Positions 48,101 through 60,300 of a DNA stretch of 64,000 nucleotides are shown piece after piece; position 1 is the stretch's first letter, and every line of letters starts with the position of its first letter. Below the pieces are notes generated by a model. That model was given only the letters and a program-made list of their open reading frames with translations, searched no databases and was not told where the DNA came from. The DNA is from Stropharia rugosoannulata (lineage: Eukaryota; Basidiomycota; Agaricomycetes; Agaricales; Strophariaceae), in assembly GCA_028532985.1 (NCBI GenBank), contig JANCIK010000006.1:2790001-2854000 (forward strand), given 5' to 3'. A program made the translations under genes and the position numbers.

Positions 48101-51100
48101 ACGAAGCTACAATTAAGAGCCTCTTGAGCTCCGTCACTGGGAACTTCCCCATTGACGAGCTTGTACTTGAGGTCGAGCAGCGCAATCGCTTGAAGTTGAT
48201 TCTTCCTTGGCTTGAAGCCCGTGTCCAGGCTGGAAGCCAGGATCCTGCTGTGCACAACGCTGTTGCCAAGATTTGCATCGACAGCAACAACAATCCCGAG
48301 CAGTTCCTCAAGGAGAACAACGTGAGTCGTGGTATTGTATCTGTTACGTACTCTGCTGAAAGATTCATCTTCAGCTTTACGATCCTCTGGTTATCGGTAA
48401 ATTCTGCGAGGCCCGCGACCCATACCTTGCATACATCGCTTATGCTAAGGGCCTCTGCGACGACGAGCTTATCAAAATCACCAATGATAACTCGATGTAC
48501 AAGCAACAGGCACGCTACCTCATTAAGCGTCGTCAACCTGACCTTTGGGCCCAAGTCCTTGATAGCGAGAACTCTCATCGTCGTTTGCTCATTGACCAGA
48601 TCGTCGCCACTGCCATTCCCGAGTGCACAGATCCCGATGATGTCTCGGTCACTGTCAAAGCTTTCCTCAAGGCTGATTTGCCCCTGGAGCTTATCGAGCT
48701 GCTCGAGAAGATCATTATCGAGCCCTCTCCCTTCAGTGACAATACCAACCTCCAGAACTTGCTATTGCTCACCGCTGTCCGTGCCGATAAAGGAAAAGTC
48801 GTTGGATACATCAACAAGCTTCAAAACTACGACACTGCAGAAATTGCACGCATTGCTACTGAGCAGAAGCTGTATGAGGAGGCCTTGACGATCTACAAGA
48901 AGCACGAGCAACATGTTATGGCGATCAACGTCCTTGTCGAGCATATCATGTCTATCGAGCGTGGTTTGGAGTATGCCAACAAGGTCAACGAACCTGCTGT
49001 TTGGAGCAGACTTGCAAAGGCCCAACTCGACGGTCTCCGCATCAAGGATTCAGTCGGTAAGATTGCTTTCTTCCCTATTCTGGTCTTACATTTCTAATAT
49101 TTTGATTCCCCACAGAATCGTACATCAAAGCCCAAGATCCTTCCAACTTTTCCGAGGTCATCGAGATCGCCAACCATGCAGGCAAGCACGACGAGCTCGT
49201 CCGCTACCTTCAGATGGCACGTAAGACCCTCCGCGAGCCCAAGATCGACACAGAGCTTGCCTATGCATATGCCAAGACCGACCGCCTGCACGACATGGAG
49301 GACTTCCTTGGCATGACCAACGTTGCTGACGTTCTCGTCGTTGGAGAGAAATGTTTTGAGGATGAACTGTACCAGGCTGCTAAACTCTTGTTCACCAGCA
49401 TTTCCAACTGGGCTCGTCTCGCCACGACTTTGATCTACCTCGGGGAGAATCAGGCGGCCGTCGAGAGCGCCAGAAAGGCGGGAAATACACAGTCGGTGCT
49501 ACATCACTGCTTTGATATCTATATAATTAACACTACGACAGAGTCTGGAAGCAGGTCCACGCAGCATGTATCGAGAAGGGTGAATTCCGCCTTGCTCAAA
49601 TTTGTGGTTTGCACATCATTGTGCACGCTGTAAGTATATTGAACTTGATGGTGAATGTCTCTGCTCACAGATTGCTGTAGGAGGAGCTGTCAGCTCTTAT
49701 TCAGTTGTACGAGCGCCGCGGCCACTTCGAGGAGATCATTGGACTTTTGGAGGCTGGTTTGAGCTTGGAACGTGCTCATATGGGTATCTTCACCGAGCTT
49801 TCCATCCTGCTCAGCAAGTACAAGCCTCATAAGCGTAAGTACCTTGCTACTTTAGCAAATATGCCTGACTTATAATTGGTATAGTCATGGAACATCTTAA
49901 GCTTTTCGTCGCCCGTATCAATATTCCCAAGGTTATCAAGGCTACCGAAAAGGCCCACCTGTGGCCGGAACTTGTGTTCTTGTACATTAAATACGATGAA
50001 TTCGTGAGCTTATCCGCTATCCTAATAGAATGTGGCTGACTCTGGTTTTTCAAGGATAATGCTTCTCTGGCCATGATTGAACGATCAGCAGATGCTTGGG
50101 AGCACAATCAATTCAAGGAAGTTATCGTCCGTGTCGCAAACGTCGAAATGTAAGTAATTGCATTTCCTCATTTCTACACAAAACAATCTCATTGCCCTCC
50201 AGCTACTACAAAGCTGTATCCTTCTACCTCCAAGAACAGTCCACCCTCCTCACCGACCTCCTTACCGTCCTTATTCCTCGTATCGATCACAGCCGAGTAG
50301 TTCGAACATTCCGACAGATGGACCATATTCCTCTTATTCGCTCATACCTCATTGCCGTGCAACACGTAAGTGGCTTCATGTAAAGCGTCTGTTCAGTATT
50401 TCATCTTGTCACATAGTTCAACCTGGAAGCTGTCAACGACGCGTACAACGATCTCCTGATTGAAGAAGAGGACCACAAGACCCTCCGCGATTCAATCGAC
50501 AGCTTCGATAACTTTAACAACATCAGTCTTGCTAAGCGCCTCGAGAAGCACGAACTGCTCGAATTCCGTCGACTGGCAGCGCACCTGTACAAGAAGAATT
50601 CACGCTGGGAGGAGTCGATCTCGCTATCGAAGCAGGACAAGTTGTACAAGGATGCCATGATCACGGCTGCTGTGTCAGGGTCAACAGAGGTTGCGGAGGA
50701 ACTGCTGTCATACTTTGTCGATATCGGCAACAAGGAATGTTTCGCAGCCCTTCTGTACATCTGTTTCGATCTGCTCCGGTCAGATATTGTCGAGGAGCTA
50801 TCATGGCAGCACGGTCTCAATGACTTCTACATGCCCTACAAAATCCAAGTACAACGCTCACTGGTTGAGAAGGTTCGTTCTTTCTCTTTATCCCTAACTC
50901 ATGGACTATTTTAACCCTTATGTCATGCAGTTGGTTCAACTCGAAAAGGAGGTCAAGGAGCGGTCAAAGAAGGACGAACAGAAGGAGAAGGCCGAGTCAG
51001 AAGCACCGATCATCAACCCCGGTGGCTTCGGCAACCTGCTTCTAACAAACGGGAGTGTTGGAGTGGCGCCTACGATGAACGGGATGATGCCTACGATGAC

Positions 51101-51116
51101 TGGTTACGGCTACTGA
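45185..51116 (+). CDS. CHC1: Clathrin heavy chain
   Basis: The triskelion subunit that forms the clathrin coat on plasma-membrane, TGN and endosomal vesicles. The start at 45185 gives [18 protein letters not shown], the usual clathrin opening. The N-terminal seven-bladed propeller follows ([39 protein letters not shown]), with the box-binding region in between. The alpha-zigzag leg then runs through repeated clathrin repeats ([68 protein letters not shown]). The C-terminus ends in [11 protein letters not shown] and the stop at 51114-51116, similar to other fungal clathrins. About sixteen exons. The intron at 45592-45646 uses a GC donor (AAAG|GCAAGT), needed to keep the ILALK-AGRTLQ reading. 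Length is close to the family norm of about 1680 residues. Confidence 0.97.
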
Positions 51117-51652
51117 TGGGTCTTTTCTCTGCTCTCGTACTTGTATAGTTGGATGTTTAATTCGTTTTCTTGCTTTATAATCGGATAATTTCGCTTCTTT
51201 ACCACAACATGCTGTATTAAGAAAACGTGAATTATCATGTAGCCTACCCAACGCCCGTTTTGAGTGTCCCTGGGATTTGTCCTCGAGGAACCCTGGTCCT
51301 AATTGATCTTTTTAAAGTAAAGTACTTACTCACCTCTCTACATCCTAAATTTGGTCTTGATGTGACTGCAGACCATGATGGACACTCGCGATCTGCTGCA
51401 AATCTGCTGAGTGTCAATGTGGCTCGGATGTCTGTAGGCGCCTAGATTTTAATTTGAAATTGGCAAGATTGAAGAATAGACTCGTCGTAGCTTCAGGAAA
51501 ACGCGTACGACTTGTATAATGTCTGAAGATAGGTGAATGGAGAAAGACAGTGAAGGGCCGATTAAGGGCGGATCGGCCGCTCGGCGCGTCCCAGGAGGTA
51601 CGCGTCGCGGGTAATTATATGTCACGTGGTATGACACGAGGAGTGTCGAGCG
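51117..51652. other. Intergenic region
   Basis: It spans the clathrin 3' end and the presumed promoter of the Sds3-like gene on the same strand. No specific motif was recognised. Confidence 0.45.
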
Positions 51653-53289
51653 GTGGATGAGAATAACTGTGAGGGCGAGCTAGCTGTCCTTGCTCGAAGA
51701 ATACGACGTATGCCTCCCCAGCCAGGTCTCTTTGCAGTGCCCCCAGGCGTGACACATACCCACATCCAACCCAGTATCGCAGCTGTCCCCTCGTCCTCAG
51801 CCGCAGGGGTCGCCACTATTCCCCCCGGAGGCCCAGTGGTAGGCTCTGGCTCTGGCTTCCCACCAGGCTCGTCCAAGATGGTCAGGGCAAACACCCAGCA
51901 GCGCGCGTACGAGCGGGAGCGCGACGGGTTGGGCATGCCGGGTGGGGAGGTGTACACCCAGTTTGGGCACGGCGGCCACGGAGCGCATCAAACCCACACC
52001 GCGCACCACCAGCAGCCACAGCACTCAAACTCAAACTCCCACCGTGATCTTCAAACTCACCCACACCAGCCCGGCGCGGGACCCAGCGCAACGACACGAA
52101 CCGGTAAGCCCCCCTCCGCCTCGACGGTCGGCTAGCTGCATATTTCCGGGGCTAATGGTCTATTTTTTCTATTTTGGCCCGTGGATCTTCATCTTCATCG
52201 CGAACGTCGAGCTAGGCCCCAGCACGATGGAGGACGGCGGACGGAAAGAGCGAAAACGAAAAGAGTCGTCGCGAGCCGGGAAGGAGCAGAGTGATCGAAG
52301 AGACGAGTGCGTTGTCTTTGTTTCTGTTTTGCCCCCCCATCTTTTCTTCCTGCCTTCGTCATGCCCTACCACAACACTAACCCCCCACCGCTTTACAGTG
52401 GCCGTTACTTCGCGGAAAGTGTATCAAATCTCCATGCAAACGCACACCTGCTATCTACGCGCCCAGACCTGTCTCCAATGTTCCGCCTGCGGCTCTACCC
52501 TATCACCCTTGAGCGCTCGGCACTTCTGGCCCAGTTCGAAGTCGAAGAGCGATATTCTATTGAATGCGCCCAAGTCGCATATGACGAGGAGCGTGAGCGA
52601 GTAGAAGAGGAATGGCGGCGGGGTCGAGAGCGGGTCAGAGAGCGCCTCCTCGAAGGGATCGAGGAACGGCGACGGCGCGCCAGAGAGGAGAAAGAGGGTG
52701 ATGGCACACTTGGCGGTCAGTTTTGCCCTCTCTGCGCTTTTGCGAGTCTCTCACTCTGTCTGTAGATGCAATACTGGATATTCACTCACGACCGCCCACT
52801 CGGAAACTGCGCAACAAAGTCGGCGGCTCGCCGCCCCCCACGCCTGCGGGGCCTTCTGGTGGTGGGCACCCACTCAGCAGCACGACGTTCTCAGCGGCCA
52901 TGGCGACAAATGGCACACTGTCCTCGAACCTGCCTATCACCACGGGCCCCTTCCCCAACCCCCACTCACTCTCCGTCGACGATCTGCCCTCGCCTTTCCC
53001 CCTCCCTCTCACATCAACCCAACCCAGTTCGTCAGGCGGCTCGGGTGGCGCATCCGGCGGCCTTGGCTCAGGCTCTGGCGGCAACATGCCCAACGGTGGT
53101 CGGCGAAGAGTCAAGGGCGGAGGTGCCAACCAGGGTCAGGCGATTGGTGGGCTCGGGAAGAGCCTGCTGGTGCTCAACTCCACTAAGGACACTGAGCTTG
53201 AAAACGACCTAATAGAGATACGGCGGGGGAACAAGCGCAGACGGGCCACAGCGGCTGCGTCGATGGCCAAGACGGGCGCGGGACTATGA
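51653..53289 (+). CDS. Sds3-like subunit of the Sin3/Rpd3 histone deacetylase complex
   Basis: Sds3/BRMS1-family proteins hold the Sin3 corepressor and the deacetylase together in the nucleus. The first exon encodes a Gly/His/Gln/Pro-rich, low-complexity region and the second a basic stretch (RKERKRKESSRAGKEQ). The third carries the family core: RLRLYPITLERSALLAQFEVE followed by a long charged helix (ERERVEEEWRRGRERVRERLLEGIEERRRR). The last exon opens DAILDIHSRPPTRKLRNK, matching the TRKLR motif of Sds3, and ends in a Gly/Ser/Pro-rich tail. Splices that keep phase: about 52102 to 52216, 52300 to 52400, and 52712 to 52767. The start is uncertain; 51653 is the first ATG in frame, 51710 a shorter option, and 52226 would leave only the core. 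Confidence 0.75.
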
Positions 53290-54555
53290 CATACACGTTC
53301 AACGGGACCGTTAATTGGGTCTTGTATCTCCCTTTTTCCTTTTCCCATAACCCTTCTCCTTCATCCTGTTTGGCATGTAATGATCTCCAGTATATCTGCT
53401 GCACCTACGTTTTCTTCGCCCCTTGCCACAGCTAGCTTGGTTGATTTCCCGCATTCTACTTCTTTTCTCATCTGGTTACTAGCAGTTATATCCAGCCTGG
53501 CTTATACCTGCCCTATGTATGCGTTGTCGATGTTGCCATACTTATTTTATTTCAATGATCAAGTGTATGTAGTTAGTTTTCTTGTTACTTTTAGGTTTAC
53601 ATCCAGTCATTCAGTGAAGGTGAAACAGCATGACGGAATGCCGGCCCGGCGAATCTAAAATTAGAGTTAATTAATCTCCTTGTTTACCAGTTGTTTGTTC
53701 CTCCTTTCTTCTCCTCCGTCCTTCCCACCCCAGCTGTACTGGAGAACTCTCTTTTGCTTCAATGAAATTCAATTTGTAATATACCAATGATATCGGAGGT
53801 CTATTGGAAAACAAAAACAAAAACAAAAAAAAAACAAAAAAAAGTGTTCGGAGCAACTTCGAGAGTGTGTTTGCAACGAACATACAAGGTTGAAGAAGGC
53901 GATGTTATCACTTCAGTTGTTCTCTTGAAGCTGAACTTTTAGGCCTATTTCCAGAATCTATGGTCAGATGATAGCTATATATGCTAACCTTCCAACCAAC
54001 TGAGCGGAGATTTCAGTTAAAACTGGGCATTACATACCTGGTATGTACATATTTCTCTGAGAGGAAACTCCTCTTGCTTATTTGCCAAAGCTATGCGTCT
54101 TGTAGTGAGTGACCACGCGTCTCATTCGCTTCTTTGTACGGCTCCGAGGGAGAGAAGGAGGGTATGTGCAAAAGCTCTGGCTAAATGCTAACAAGAACGC
54201 TGCAGGTATTGGGACATTTCGCGTCACCGGATGGTATGGGTCCAATGATAGGCGAACATTCTCACAGCCAGTGGCCTTCGCACAAATCTCTTCACTTGGC
54301 TCCATGTGTGTCTGAGAGCGGCCAGCTGCACCTAGCGACCGCACTTGAGATCTTCATACCTGCGCATATAGCCCCGCAGGCGCTACCTGGTGGTGCGCTG
54401 GACAACTATCCGAACTTCGGTCGGACTTTTGACTACGTCGGCGAAAGCCTGCTGCTGCCCTTGAAAGGACCGTTGGATATGGCGGCTGCATGCCCTGCCC
54501 TGGCTATCCTATCCACTTGGTTACTTGGTACTGCTGCGCACGCGCTGTACTATCC

Positions 54556-54855
54556 TTAGTTTGTCTGTAATCGTCTCACAGCGGCATCCTTGGAGCTGCG
54601 ACGAACCCCACTGATATCTGGAAACTCAAACCCAATGCATACTTCGAATGCCCCATTGCCATCGTCGCATTTCTCACAGAGGACACGAACCATCACTGCT
54701 CCTCCACGTATAGGCGTAGCCACGTAGAATGGAATCTGATAAGTCAATTTTACTACACGCTGCTCGGCCTGAGACGGGAAGGCAAAAGGAATCTCTCTAT
54801 TTGAAGGCGCTTTATGTTTTCTCAGATCCAGTGAGCTGACTTCATTCGATAACAA
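54556..54855 (-). CDS. Small hypothetical protein, 99 residues
   Basis: One exon from an ATG at 54855. The sequence has evenly spread hydrophobic strands (VVKLTYQIPFYVATPI, GGAVMVRVLCEKC, AFEVCIGFEFPDISG), which looks like a beta-rich protein or one exon of a longer gene, not random translation. It has a CEKCDD motif but no second Cys pair. I do not recognise it. It may be a remnant or an exon whose partners are lost. Confidence 0.3.
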   Translation of the reverse strand: MLSNEVSSLDLRKHKAPSNREIPFAFPSQAEQRVVKLTYQIPFYVATPIRGGAVMVRVLCEKCDDGNGAFEVCIGFEFPDISGVRRSSKDAAVRRLQTN

Positions 54856-54910
54856 TAGATATGAGATTACTCATGACTTACACGGTTACACTAGACCCCA
54901 CGAAAAGGAG

Positions 54911-54917
54911 TATAAAT
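54911..54917 (+). promoter_or_regulatory. TATA box of the first PEBP gene
   Basis: TATAAAT about 100 bp upstream of the ATG at 55019, at a position compatible with a short 5' leader. A pyrimidine-rich stretch lies between them. Confidence 0.5.
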
Positions 54918-55018
54918 CGCGCTCGATTTTGCACTTCATCCCTCTAGAATTCCGCGAAGTCTCAGAAGTAGCAACCCTCCCCAATATATTCTTCTACTAG
55001 CATACATTCTATCCTACC

Positions 55019-55828
55019 ATGAAGCTTTCTGCTGCACTCACAGTTCTATCTTCCACCGCTTTAGCGTTCGCCCAGGACACAAGTCTGGCAGAGGTCAAGC
55101 GAGTGTTTGAGGCTTCTCATGTGCGTCTGTTCCTTCAAGCCTCATGGTCCAATCTGACTCCATCATAATATACAGGTGCCAGGAAACCTCAGTCTGCCGT
55201 TCAACCCCACAGTCTTGCTGGAGGTCACCTTCCCTCAGACCACCGGCAAGTCCATCACTTTGCACGCCGGCGTTCAGCTCCCCAGAAATGGTAAGAATTC
55301 CTCTGATGCTCGTCCTTAGCTCGTCCATTAATCTCGCCATCAGCAACTGCTGGCCCGCCGATCTTTAATGTCGTGGGTGCTCGATCGAAAGGCCCCTTCG
55401 TCGTAGCCACCGTGGACCTTGATGCACCGACACCGCAAGCACCCACCGCCGCCCAGATACGGCACTTCCTTGGTGGGAACTTTGTTCTCAAGACGCCGCG
55501 CGAGCCTACCCTCTTGTCGAACAACACTCCAGCACTGAGCAATTTCCTGCAGCCCACACCACCCGCCGGCTCTGACCCCCATCGGTGAGTCTCCTGGCCC
55601 TGATAAGATGTATACATTATGCCTGCAGGTGTTAATCATGTAATGCTACCATGCAGATACGTTTTCCTGCTGTTCGACCAGTCTAAGGAGTTCAACGAAC
55701 AGAGGCTCGTTAACGCCAGCACGTCCGTCTCCAACTTCAACATCAGCAGCTTCGCACACGCAGTAGACTTGGGTGCGCCTCTAGGAGGTACCTTCATGCT
55801 GGTCGGCCCTGATCCCAGCACTGCTTAA
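55019..55828 (+). CDS. Secreted phosphatidylethanolamine-binding protein (PEBP family), copy 1
   Basis: Exons 55019-55120, 55176-55290, 55344-55584 and 55657-55828 give 630 nt and 209 residues. A signal peptide is evident (MKLSAALTVLSSTALAFAQ, cleavage after AFA likely). The PEBP fold shows its core strands: FVVATVDLDAPTPQ (in place of the common DPDAP), HFLGGNF and DPHRYVFLLFDQ, with FNISSFA close to the family FNIS motif. PEBP proteins bind phospholipid head groups or act as kinase or protease inhibitors (yeast Tfs1 inhibits carboxypeptidase Y); secreted fungal ones have no established role. The DxDxP site and DPHR are retained, so ligand binding is plausible. It is followed by a paralogue with the same exon plan. 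Confidence 0.88.
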
Positions 55829-56301
55829 GTACGGTCTTAGCGTATGTATTTCCGGATTATCAAAAAATGGAAAAAATGCAAAGTTGAAAACTACTGCACT
55901 AGCGAGATGTAGTGGCAGTAAGTAAATATGTAGTTAGGTATGGTGTCCAGAATTTCTGTGTGCAAGTAACACTGAAAACCAACTGAAAGCATATTGCTAA
56001 TAGATTATCTCGAATACATTCTCTATGCCTTTCTGCGGTGCCAAACTTGTCAATCATGATATAGTGCTATCCCGAGTCGTACCCCACTGATATTTGAAAA
56101 TCTGCGCTCGAACCATCTTGAGCCGACCTGCTGGTTACATTACATATGTGTCTGCAGTCCACCGTGTCGAAAGTGCTCCAAACATATCCTTGAAGTCAGC
56201 CTCCACAAATGAATTATGTTATATACTGCATGAATCTGCCCAATCAGTATCAATTGCACTCAAAACACCTCCTACTTCCACTTCTTACACATCTATTCGC
56301 C
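55829..56301. other. Intergenic region between the two PEBP genes
   Basis: About 470 bp carrying the 3' end of copy 1 and the promoter of copy 2. No clear TATA box; nothing else was recognised. Confidence 0.4.
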
Positions 56302-57141
56302 ATGAAGCCGTCCTGTTTCTTCCTGATTCTATCCTCGACCGCCTTGGCGTTCGCACAGGACACCAGCCTAACAGCGGCGAAAAATGCATTTGACGCTGTG
56401 CATGTATGTACCCTTCCGTCTTTTCACTATTAATGATTGTGCCAACTAGAAAGTCTTTGATTCAATGAAGATACCAGCCAATCTCAGTTTACCATTCAAC
56501 CCCAAAGTCCTACTAGAAGTTACTTTCGTTCAACCTACAGGGGGGGCCATCACTCTGCACGCTGGAATGCGGCTGCTGAAAAATGGTATGTACATAACGC
56601 AGCTTCAGAATATCAGTTCTTCACTTCTAGTAGTAGCTGACATTTTGGATTTCCATTAGCAACTATTGGTCCGCTCGTATTTGGTTTTGTAGGACGTTCT
56701 CCATCCAAAGGCCCTTTCGTCATAGCTTCCGTCGACCTTGACTCACCTACACCTCAAAAACCTACTCTCGCCCAAGTTCGTCACTTTCTAGGTGGAAATT
56801 TCTTCCTCGACAGTGGTTATAGCAAGCAGCCTGGCATTCTGTCAAACCATACTCCTGCTGTGAGCAGGTACCTCGAACCCAGGCCCCAGAATGGGTCTGA
56901 TCCTCACAGGCAAGTCCAGTTTCAAACACGGAACATTATTTCACGCTAATTTGATAATGTATACCGCAGATATGTTTTTCTAATTTTCGACCAGTCCAAG
57001 GTGTTCAACAAACAAACTCTTGTCAACGCAAACACTTCAATCTTTAATTTCAACATAAGCAGCTTCGCACAAGCAGTAAAGCTCGGGCCACCTATTGGAG
57101 GGACATTTATGCTAGTTGGCCCCGACCCTAGCACCGCTTGA
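56302..57141 (+). CDS. Secreted phosphatidylethanolamine-binding protein (PEBP family), copy 2
   Basis: Exons 56302-56403, 56471-56585, 56660-56909 and 56970-57141 give 639 nt and 212 residues. Exons 1, 2 and 4 have the same lengths as in copy 1 (102, 115 and 172 nt) and the introns fall at matching positions, so this is a tandem duplicate. The signal peptide is evident (MKPSCFFLILSSTALAFAQ). Core motifs: FVIASVDLDSPTPQ, HFLGGNF, DPHRYVFLIFDQ and FNISSFAQ. The third intron (56910-56969) uses a GC donor, AG|GCAAGT, where copy 1 has GT. Exon 3 is 9 nt longer, giving three extra residues in the loop before HTPAVSRYLEP. The duplicates have clearly diverged. Function unknown. Confidence 0.87.
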
Positions 57142-57391
57142 ATTAAGTTTAGGACCTGAGCACATTTAAAGCAATTCATTCATTCCTCTATCCCCAGTCG
57201 TAATACTCTACAAGAAATCAAGTCAAGGTTTAGCTACATAGTGTATCCAGATGTACTAATAGCGGATATATAGGTAGTTATGTATGATGTTCAAGCAATA
57301 TGCAATGTATAATTACTGGAAACCGAAGCATAGGTATAGATATCCCTTGAATCGTCTTTATTGTCTTCCTGGCGAAGATCAGGGAAATAAA

Positions 57392-60300
57392 TCAAACGAC
57401 TGTCGCGCCTCCAACACAGCCAATCAATAAAGCATCCACCTTGCCCTCTGTCTTCTGATCTATCCAACTATCCAGATTCTCGAAAAGTTGCATGGCGGGT
57501 CCGCCTAACGCCTTTGCTGCCTTCTTAGCCGGCCAAATTCCGCTCTCTTGTATTCCTGTAAACCTGATTGGAATCTGGGATCCATGCTCTTCGTCAACTT
57601 TGATGAGCAAGTCGAAAGAGTACATGTCGTGCCCGTAGAAGGATGCCTCCTTGATGCGGTGTTGGGTGTATTCGTCTGGTGGGTTATCGTCCAGAGACCA
57701 TTTCAACACGTGCGCATTGAAGGCAACGGCAGTCCAGATGAGGCCAGGGTGGGACACCGTAATCGTAACATTCCTCGTGCCGGGTTCTAAATCTTGAGTG
57801 TGTTCTGTAGCAGTAACAGTAAATGGTTGCTCAGTAGTCCAAGGGGATATATATTCCGGGATTCGTTCAAGAGGAACTTTGTAAGATGTCAAGAACTGTC
57901 GTAAGAATGATGAGGTGAGCTGCGGCTGTTTGATAATGAAAAAATGACATACAGCAGAGAATGGGTATAGTGAATCCCAATCGTTGTTATCGTCACTTGC
58001 GGCAACGGGAAGAGGAACAGCGTCTTTCACGGCAAATTCATTGGAGATAGCATGCACGAGATTTTCGAAATTCGGAGCACCGTCTGCAGCTGCGATGTGC
58101 ATATGATGTTCATGTGTCGTGATCTGCATAGTCATTCAACCATTTTGACTCTCATATCCAGTTCACGAATTAACTCACATTCTCTGAATGTAAGATAAAC
58201 ACGCGTTTTTGGTGCATTTGATCAAAGGGTTCCATCATTGCAAAGAAGCCTATTAATCCTGCAACAATTACACTGAGGAATATAACACCTCTGAACAGGG
58301 AGCGCCGCCCAAACCTATGAATGAATGGCAAAGTCAGAGGGAACGAGAGACCACCCAGAGAAGCTATGATTGAAGCGACGATGTTATCAGCGGGAGCTTC
58401 TCCACCAATGCGACCGGTCTATCCTCGAATTATCAATGCCAGACTGACGTATGTCTGGTGCTATATGTAACTTACCAAGGGAACAAACACCTCCAAAACA
58501 CCCAATAGCAAAAGAACCCCAGTTATCGAAGGCAGCAAAGAAGCAAGGGCATATGTCCAAAGAGAAAGTCTTTCCCTAGACGGTGAGAACATGGGGTCCA
58601 GAGCAAGGGCGGTAAAGATTGGCAAGGCAGAGAGGAAGAATATCGCGGCAGACCCGACATTAGCGAACTGTAGGGAGACTGCGAGACCCGCTTGTAGCAA
58701 GAGAGAAGCGGTGAAAACAATCTGTTCTTGCATTTCTCCCACAAAGTATTGTGACAACATTGCACCTGAAAACTATATGAATTCAGGTATGAAATGAATC
58801 TGGAAAGAATGCTTACCGAGAAGAGCTGCAGGCCCATACAATCCGACAGGTACAAGAGGGTCCTTGAACCAACTCATGCCTTTGTTGAGGACGTTCCGCA
58901 TTATGAAGGCCACGATGTTGGGGATAATCATGGTGCCAGCCACACCTGCAGTAACAGCGATGAGCCCTTGACCTTGAGCCTGCCAGAATCCCTGGGCTCC
59001 TTTGCCTGAGGCAGGTTTTACGAATATGATTTTCGCTAGGAAGATTGACAGCAGAAGTAGAGTAGAGTAGAGTATTTTGGCCGTGGTGAACGAGTACATG
59101 AAGAATGTTGTACCGATGTGTGCAAAAAATACCGTAGTGGGCGGAGAGTATCCTTTTGTCAACCGTGGTAGAGGTGATTTCTTGGAGGACAAATATCGAA
59201 GGAGGGCAAGGGTGTTTTCGCCCATATGCTGTCATATGGTATTTAGTTATTTGTAAAAGATAGACAGCTATACGTGTACTTACCTGAGGAGTTCCTTTTT
59301 CGATATTTTCGACCAGATCCTGCAACTTTGTTATATTCTTGAATTTTTGACTATTAGGAACGCTAAATACCTTTCGCATGTGATAGAGATAACTATTTCC
59401 GACCACAGCCATCTACAAAAAGTTAGATAGAAGAACAGCAGTCAAGAGTGCAATGTACATACATCTAGTCCTGTAACATTAAGATATTGTTCAAATTGTC
59501 GGAAATCGGTACTAATAATCAATGTTTTAACTCTTTGTTACCCAAAACATGATAGGATAATACGCACTCAGAAAGAATGACACCAGAGCTGAAAATATCG
59601 TTGGCAAATATCGTTCCGTAGGGTCTGTGATATTTCTATGATCTCTGGCTTCTGTTTGTGCAAGGTATTAAATACCTTGGAACGTAAGAGTACGCCTCAA
59701 TCATCTCTTCGGAAGTAGCCTGGAATAGAATTTCGCGACCAGTTGTGCCGGCAGCTATATGAAAGAAAACGGTAAACGTCGGCTCGCAGAGCAACGATAG
59801 TGGGAGGTTAGACCTTCGAGGTTAACAACAGCACGAACTCTGTAGTTCATGCAAATCAAGATTGTTACTTTCGCAACCAGATTATAATGAGCGCTTACGT
59901 CGACGCAATCGGATGTTGGGTTGAAAATAGATGGGAGCCGTCCTGGAGGGACTCTTCAGCATGGTTAAACACTGTCAACAGAATAAATTATCAGATTGGT
60001 GCAAACGGGTAAATTCGTTACATACAAAATATAATGGCGTGTTTTGGTGTCCAGTTCGGAGTTTCGATAAGTACGCGCATACAGTCCAACATCACACCTA
60101 CGGGAAGCGCATCATCCGCAGCGCCTGGGCTAGGAAGTGTGCTATCCAGATGAGCATTGACCAGGACAGCGTGCTCTTTGCCTGAAGGTGTGCCGTCGGA
60201 GATGCGGACGATGATATTACTCAAGTCAACATATGTTTTGTATAGACGCTTTCCCATCATGTCGAATCTTCGAAGTATAACTTGAATTGACATAAATATA

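Larger units (their letters stand above)
53290..55018. other. 1.7-kb intergenic region with an A-rich tract and a small possible gene
   Basis: It contains an A-rich tract (AAAAC-type units) at 53808-53843, a 99-codon minus-strand frame at 54556-54855 listed separately, and a TATA box for the downstream PEBP gene. The plus-strand open frames at 54109-54559 show no domain. Confidence 0.45.
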
